A program made the position numbers and the translations under genes. DNA of 56,819 bases from an uncultured Alphaproteobacteria bacterium (GTDB lineage: Bacteria > Pseudomonadota > Alphaproteobacteria > RF32 > CAG-239), in the NCBI GenBank assembly GCA_944390895.1, contig CALXRQ010000008.1:1-56819 (forward strand). Reading direction: 5' to 3'. The notes under the pieces are model-generated. The model did not search any database. It was not told the origin of the DNA and worked only from the letters and a program-made list of their open reading frames with translations. Position 1 is the stretch's first letter, and the number at the start of each line of letters is the position of its first letter. Shown here piece after piece: positions 51,814-56,819 of this stretch.

Positions 51814-52701
51814 TTAAAGCGAGCGAAGTATTTCCCGGCAATATTCTCTGAGTTCCGGATCTTCGAGCAGACACAGCTTCAGATTGGCCTTTTCCAGCTC
51901 CTGATTGGTTCCGCAGTCCAGACGCATTGCGTCACACAACACGCCGGTCAGCTTCATCCCCCTTTGCGCCGCCAGTTCCATGGCGTCCGTCAGGTTGATT
52001 TCGCCGTTGCCCCCGTTGCGAACCTCCGGCAGAATGTTCATAATTTCATTCGGCAGAATATAAGGCCCCATGCTTGCATAATTGGACGGCACATTCTCCA
52101 AAGCCGGCTTTTCGACCAACCCCGTGGCATGAACTTTTTTTCCGTCCCGCACAGCACCGACCAACGCTCCGTAACGAACCATCTGCTCGCGCGGATATTC
52201 TATAATGTTTTCAACCATGCCGCCTTCTTCCCGATAGACCTCAAGCAGTTGTTTCAAAACGCCCTGCCCTCCCCGGACGGCAATATAAACATCGTCGGGC
52301 CACATCACGATAAAATCCCTGTCGCCGACCAGTTCTTTTGCCATCAGCACCGCATGACCGTTTCCCAAAGGCCTTTTCTGCTCGGCAAACGAAAACTTCA
52401 TCCCGGCGGGAATAATATCCTGCACGGTTTTCAAAAGATCCAGCCGCCCTTTTTCTTTCAGATGATTTTCCAACCACGGATACGGCGAAAAATACTTCTC
52501 AAAAAGCTCTTTGCTTGATTCCGTGCTGTAAATGAACACGATTTCCTTGACACCGATTTCGGCGCAGGCGTCAACCGCATACTGGATGATGGGCTTGCCG
52601 TGCAGCGTCAGAAAACCTTTATGCAGGACTTTGGTTGAAGGAAGATTGCGCGTGGACAGCCCCGCCACGGGAAGAATGCATACTTCGGGATTTCTGGTCA
52701 T
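51814..52701 (-). CDS. galU: GalU-like nucleotidyltransferase (UTP-glucose-1-phosphate uridylyltransferase)
   Basis: GalU makes UDP-glucose for glycans. 295 residues of the nucleotidyl transferase fold. The N-terminal signature is CILPVAGLSTRNLPSTKVLHKGFLTL: the invariant GxGTR is here GxSTR (Ser replaces the second Gly) and KEM is KGF. The rest is GalU-like: FIYSTESSKELFEKYF, QKRPLGNGHAVLMAKELVGDRDFIVMWPDDVYI, NGGNGEINLTDAMELAAQ, DCGTNQELEKAN. Activity needs checking; another sugar-nucleotide specificity is possible. AGGAG lies before the ATG. Confidence 0.8.
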   Translation of the reverse strand: MTRNPEVCILPVAGLSTRNLPSTKVLHKGFLTLHGKPIIQYAVDACAEIGVKEIVFIYSTESSKELFEKYFSPYPWLENHLKEKGRLDLLKTVQDIIPAGMKFSFAEQKRPLGNGHAVLMAKELVGDRDFIVMWPDDVYIAVRGGQGVLKQLLEVYREEGGMVENIIEYPREQMVRYGALVGAVRDGKKVHATGLVEKPALENVPSNYASMGPYILPNEIMNILPEVRNGGNGEINLTDAMELAAQRGMKLTGVLCDAMRLDCGTNQELEKANLKLCLLEDPELREYCREILRSL

Positions 52702-52771
52702 AACCGGCTCCTGTAAGACAATAGTTATATAATACCTGTCAATATAACATCAAAAACGCTCTAAACAAGTA

Positions 52772-55700
52772 CTATTTCTTGATAATAACACCGGAGGCTT
52801 TCGATATCGTTCCGCTGGGCTTGACCACGATTCCCTCATTCTTCTTGACGCTTCCGCCCGAAGCCTGTTTCAACTTGTCGGCATTAAGAACCTTATTGAC
52901 CTCCGGCTTTTTATCTTCGTCTGAAAAATCAAGCACCTTGACGTCTTCCTTGTCTACGGCCTGTTCCGATTTTTCGATTTCTTCAATATCACGGACAACC
53001 GTCTTGCTCACGCCGGTATCTTTAACCGAAATGGTTCCGGTGTTTTCTTCCAGCTTGCGCTTGATCTCCTCTTGTTCTTTCTTTTTGCGATAAAGGTTCT
53101 CCTCTAATTTGATTCTGCCGTCGGCATAAGTCACCAGTTCGTCAATTCCGGCCTGAATCGACGGAACATATTTTTCAGTGTCCAGATCGGTGATTTTTAT
53201 TTCGCCCGCATATTTCTCAAGCTCGGCAATATTGCTGCTGCCCTGCAGCCGAACCACATCGTTCTGCACCCGGCTTGCCATATTGTCCAAAGCCAGCAGA
53301 TTGCCCTCTATTTTATTGCGCAGGCGCTTAATGTTTTTATCCTCCACCAGACGATAGGTCGTTTCAATCCGGCTCAGCCTTTTGGTCAGATCCGCATACC
53401 CGGTCCGGTAATCGGCGGCAATCTTTTTGGCTTCGTTGTTGCGCCCGACAATATTGGTATAATATTTGTTAATGACAAAACGCTGGTTTTTAATATGATT
53501 CTCATCCACGGCCTTTCTGATCTTCTGGCTCTCGACTCTGATTTTGTCATTTGCCGCGGCAATCTCTTGCACCAACGCCTCTTCAAAATCCGGCGTTTTG
53601 CCCTTCAGCTGCAGTTCCGCCGTTTCGGCTTCCAGATTTTTGACCTGCTCGGCCAGTTGTTTATAGGCCTCAATCGCTTCCGGATCTTCCGCTCCGGCCG
53701 ACCTGCTCTCTATTTCGCTGCGGATAACGTTGTGCAGTTCGCTCTCCGTCGCTTTAACCTTCTGCAGTTCATCGTTCATCATTTGAACAAGCCGGTCGCG
53801 GGCGGCTTTTGCCGCCGCTTCGTTTTGCGCCTCGATTTCGGCTTGCCGTTTGTTATACATAGCGGCTAACGCCTCCGCATCGACACTCAAAACCGGCGCT
53901 GACAGGGATTCGGAAAATCTGTATTTAAATTCGGGCAGATAATCCGGATTCCTGAACTTAACCGTAAACTCCGTATCCGTATCCCAGTTGTTGATATCGC
54001 CGCTGCCGGATGCCGTCACGATAAAAGCACCGTTTTGCATCTGCGTCTCATACAATGTATACTTGCCGTCCTTGACATCGGCAATCACCCGGATATTTTC
54101 AAACTGCTCGCTACCCTTTTGCAAATTGTCCTTAATCATTTTGGTCAGCCCGTCAGAAGTCTGCCTGACCAAAATATCTCGATAGATTTCGCTGATGTTC
54201 CACCCTTCAAAACGCACGTCTTTATAATCCAACGCAAAACTGGCGTTTAAATGCGCATACATCTCGTTGAACGAAGCCGCCGGCGCTTCAAAATTGATTT
54301 TAGCTTCCAGCTCGCCGCCGGAAAACCCGTATTTGCTTCCGCTCAGTGCCGACGCTTCCGGTTTATACTGCTGCAGCGCGATATTCCCCTGAATTGTCGG
54401 GTTATCCGGCACCATATTCCATTCGCCCGCGGCCGTAATCTTGCCCCCGCGAAAATCGGCCTGAAAATCTTCAAGCTTGGCCTGAGAATGCGCCAGCGAC
54501 AAACCAAACGTTGCAAAATCAAATGCATAATCGGCATAGCTGAGACGGTTGACTTTAAATTTTCCGTCAAAATCAAAAGTTTCGTAAAAGGCATAATTAA
54601 GTTTGGTTTTGTCAAAAACCGGCTTCTGCCACATTTCCGCCTGCTGCCTTGCCCCCTGAGGCTGCAGCACAACGTTTTGCGTACTTTGCACCAATGCGTC
54701 GTTATAAAAGAACTTGTCCAGTTCAAAACGGTTTATTTCCATATCCGCGCTTATTTTCTTACGCGGCTGGGTCGCGTCATAATCTATGCTGCCGTTGAAA
54801 TTGTTCGGACCGACGTTGATTTCAACCGGCTTGGCGCTAAAATAATCCCGGCTGCCTGCAAATTTTGTTTTAAGACTGAACTGCCCCAGAGAAAACGCCT
54901 TCGGTTCATATTTCACGTTAAAAGCATTTAACATTTTGACAAAGTCGGGACTGCGGACTTCCAAATCGCCGTTGCATACAAACTGCCCTTCTTTTTTGGC
55001 AACCTGTCCGCCGTAATTAACGTTTATATTTTCCAGTTTGGAAACCGCCTTGATTGCAAAACGGCTCGGAGATCCGGTTGCAATACCTTTGCTGTTAAAG
55101 CTTTTCAGCGTTTTCATATCTATGTCCGGCGCCTTAATGTCCAATTTACTTAAAAACGAAGAAAAGTCTTTGGTGTCAACGTCATATTTCAGGTTTTCAA
55201 AAGCAAAGCTCTCGCCGAAACCCTTAATTTCGCCTTTAAAATCAAACGCGGCATTCGCGGCGGCGGCAATGCTCAAATCCTTTATGTCCAATACCCCGTT
55301 TTTAAGATTGGCCGTCAGCTTCGTATTTTCGAACGGCATGCTTTCATAAATGCCCAAATCCAGATTCAGCCGCAAATCCGCATCAAAACCTTTCAGAAAA
55401 CCAAGCTTCTGCATCCGGTAGTTCATTCTTGTTTCAAAATCACCGTCAGCAATATCTTTGGGCATCGGCAGCAGATAATTGTCAAAATTGATCATATCGG
55501 CCGAAGCGTTTATAAACAGCGCCGGACGCGCCGCGTTGATAATACCGATCTCACCTTTCAGAGAACTTTTGTCAATACTGAGTTCCAAAGGATTTATCCC
55601 GATTTTCTGAAAGTTTCCGCCTAAGGCCGCCGTTACGGAAATCCGCCGCAGAGCCGTGTCTGAATTCAATTCTGGCTTGAGGTCAAGCCACTTGAGCGTC

Positions 55701-56819
55701 TGCAAAAACTCGTCAGACTTCAAGGACGTGTCAAGCTTGTAGCTCAAATGCCCGAGGTCGGAATAAACGTCGCCTTTGATGTTCACGGCCGTATCTCCGG
55801 GCAAAACCGCGCTGAGTTCTCTGATGTTGATGTTGTTGTTAATCATGTCGAGACTGAGTTTAAATTCTTTAATCAGCTGGTCGCGGTATCTGGTCTTAAT
55901 CGACTTCATGTCGGCCAGCAGATCAAAATTCCACTCCGGATTATAATTGGCCTCGTCTGCATTAAAACGCGCAAACAGTTTTTTCATCAACGCCACGACC
56001 GGATCCATATTCAGTTCGGTAAAATTAAACGCCAACTCGACCTTCGGACGTTCGGCACCGTTTTCTCCGCCGCCGGACTTAAACTCTCCGTCCGACAGCG
56101 GAATCAACAGATTGCCGGCACCGGCCGTCTCCCCGTACTTTACCACGAAACTGGTAAAATCGACTTTGGTCTTGTTGGTTTTGACCTCCAGACTGACCGC
56201 CAGCGGATAATCGTATTCCTTATCCAATTTAAAGTCGTTAAAATTGGAATTGATGAAATTCATCAGCTTTTTGGATTCGAAAATCAGATTGCCGTTAACG
56301 GCATTGTTCTGGGCCATGACCGCCCCGTCAAAACGCACAAAGGTTTCCGTGGCCGGCTGATTGACGACCAGATTGAGCGTTGTAGCCAGCCCGCTGGAAA
56401 TTTTGCCGATCGAAAAGGCAAAACCCTCGGGATTATTGTCCTTCATATAGGTACCCTCAATCCGATACGGACCGAAAATGCTTTGAGCGATAATTTCGGC
56501 GTTCAGATTGTCAACCCGCAGATTAATATCCCGGGCGGCGTCGACATAAGAAAGCTTGGCATTTTTAATCATCACGCTGTCCAAAACAATTTGCATATTC
56601 TCCATTTTGGACTTCTGAGCTTCGCTCAAAGGCGATTCCCAGTTCAGTTTTCCGTTCTCATCCGTTTCAAAACGAACGTCCGGCTCGACCAGCGACATCA
56701 TTTTTACGTCAAAATCGCCTTTAACCAAAGCCGCGACATTCAAATCCGCAACCAGAGACCTGATACTGGCCAGCGGCTCTCCGCCGGTATCATCGGGATT
56801 AAAGATTTTAACGTCTTCT
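52772..56819 (-). CDS. Large AsmA-family protein with C-terminal coiled coil (N-terminus outside window)
   Basis: AsmA-like proteins are anchored in the inner membrane, reach across the periplasm and are linked to lipid or outer-membrane homeostasis. The frame is open from the window edge; visible residues start EDVKIFNPDDTGGEPLASIRSL, the typical AsmA N-domain pattern, followed by LVADLNVAALVKGDFDVKMMSLVEPDVRFETDENGKLNWESP. At least 1340 residues. A large beta-rich central region contains repeated D-x-K/N-x-F strands. The last ~450 residues are unusual: a Glu/Lys/Ala-rich coiled coil (LAAMYNKRQAEIEAQNEAAAK, QLAEQVKNLEAETAELQ, IRKAVDENHIKNQRFV), ending in a low-complexity GTISKASGVIIKK tail. 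Confidence 0.85.
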   Translation of the reverse strand, partial: EDVKIFNPDDTGGEPLASIRSLVADLNVAALVKGDFDVKMMSLVEPDVRFETDENGKLNWESPLSEAQKSKMENMQIVLDSVMIKNAKLSYVDAARDINLRVDNLNAEIIAQSIFGPYRIEGTYMKDNNPEGFAFSIGKISSGLATTLNLVVNQPATETFVRFDGAVMAQNNAVNGNLIFESKKLMNFINSNFNDFKLDKEYDYPLAVSLEVKTNKTKVDFTSFVVKYGETAGAGNLLIPLSDGEFKSGGGENGAERPKVELAFNFTELNMDPVVALMKKLFARFNADEANYNPEWNFDLLADMKSIKTRYRDQLIKEFKLSLDMINNNINIRELSAVLPGDTAVNIKGDVYSDLGHLSYKLDTSLKSDEFLQTLKWLDLKPELNSDTALRRISVTAALGGNFQKIGINPLELSIDKSSLKGEIGIINAARPALFINASADMINFDNYLLPMPKDIADGDFETRMNYRMQKLGFLKGFDADLRLNLDLGIYESMPFENTKLTANLKNGVLDIKDLSIAAAANAAFDFKGEIKGFGESFAFENLKYDVDTKDFSSFLSKLDIKAPDIDMKTLKSFNSKGIATGSPSRFAIKAVSKLENINVNYGGQVAKKEGQFVCNGDLEVRSPDFVKMLNAFNVKYEPKAFSLGQFSLKTKFAGSRDYFSAKPVEINVGPNNFNGSIDYDATQPRKKISADMEINRFELDKFFYNDALVQSTQNVVLQPQGARQQAEMWQKPVFDKTKLNYAFYETFDFDGKFKVNRLSYADYAFDFATFGLSLAHSQAKLEDFQADFRGGKITAAGEWNMVPDNPTIQGNIALQQYKPEASALSGSKYGFSGGELEAKINFEAPAASFNEMYAHLNASFALDYKDVRFEGWNISEIYRDILVRQTSDGLTKMIKDNLQKGSEQFENIRVIADVKDGKYTLYETQMQNGAFIVTASGSGDINNWDTDTEFTVKFRNPDYLPEFKYRFSESLSAPVLSVDAEALAAMYNKRQAEIEAQNEAAAKAARDRLVQMMNDELQKVKATESELHNVIRSEIESRSAGAEDPEAIEAYKQLAEQVKNLEAETAELQLKGKTPDFEEALVQEIAAANDKIRVESQKIRKAVDENHIKNQRFVINKYYTNIVGRNNEAKKIAADYRTGYADLTKRLSRIETTYRLVEDKNIKRLRNKIEGNLLALDNMASRVQNDVVRLQGSSNIAELEKYAGEIKITDLDTEKYVPSIQAGIDELVTYADGRIKLEENLYRKKKEQEEIKRKLEENTGTISVKDTGVSKTVVRDIEEIEKSEQAVDKEDVKVLDFSDEDKKPEVNKVLNADKLKQASGGSVKKNEGIVVKPSGTISKASGVIIKK

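Overview
The window looks like a moderate-GC chromosome segment of a Gram-negative alphaproteobacterium, probably gut-associated (inferred). Evidence for the class: a stand-alone F0 ATP synthase operon (atpI-atpB-atpE-b'-b) without the F1 genes, a YbjN-type protein beside alphaproteobacterial housekeeping genes, DUF465/YdcH-type small proteins, and the LolCD, KdsB, Lgt and OpgG envelope genes. FliO/FliP indicate a flagellum. I cannot name the genus.

Layout. 1-2660: 3'-truncated opgG and a divergent MFS transporter. 2687-5868 (minus): a GH24 lysozyme-like membrane protein, an unknown protein, a small XRE regulator with a structured leader resembling phage C4 antisense RNA, and a small unknown protein; this may be a decayed prophage. 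5979-8678: ppdK. 8706-16145: an accessory region with two clusters of dispersed palindromic repeats, two lipoproteins of Bacteroidetes style (both with CTSDYDFEE after the lipobox) that share a C-terminal domain of about 150 residues, and a small secreted probable beta-barrel protein. 16400-22166: an alphaproteobacterial beta-barrel protein, fliP/fliO, a DciA-like protein, a DsbA-like protein and the F0 operon. 22205-27596: GNAT, pheA, kdsB, queA, a degenerate GGDEF protein and lgt. 27879-33153: a YbjN protein, then four tandem acyl carrier protein genes with two tiny companions but no acyl-processing enzymes, followed by mltG, fabF and the ordinary acpP. 33317-40604: an acidic anchored protein, L-lactate dehydrogenase, mtaB-ftsY, xseA, an M23 peptidase, a response regulator, uppP and tRNA-Leu(CAG). 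40605-42452: a duplicated tRNA 3' end with its hairpin, mutY and a small unknown. 42499-56819: a MATE exporter, two paralogous DUF465-like genes, a secreted unknown with a Bacteroidetes-like leader, pheT/pheS, rplT/rpmI, lolD/lolC, a galU-like gene and a very large AsmA-family protein cut by the window edge.

Most of the window is housekeeping: envelope biogenesis (OpgG, KdsB, Lgt, LolCD, MltG, M23, UppP, AsmA), energy (F0, PPDK, LDH), translation (PheST, L20, L35, QueA, MtaB, tRNA-Leu) and repair (XseA, MutY). The parts that housekeeping does not explain are the lipoprotein/beta-barrel island, the orphan acyl carrier protein array, the possible C4-like RNA, an A16 tract inside atpF and an ATP synthase c subunit without its helix-1 glycine motif.
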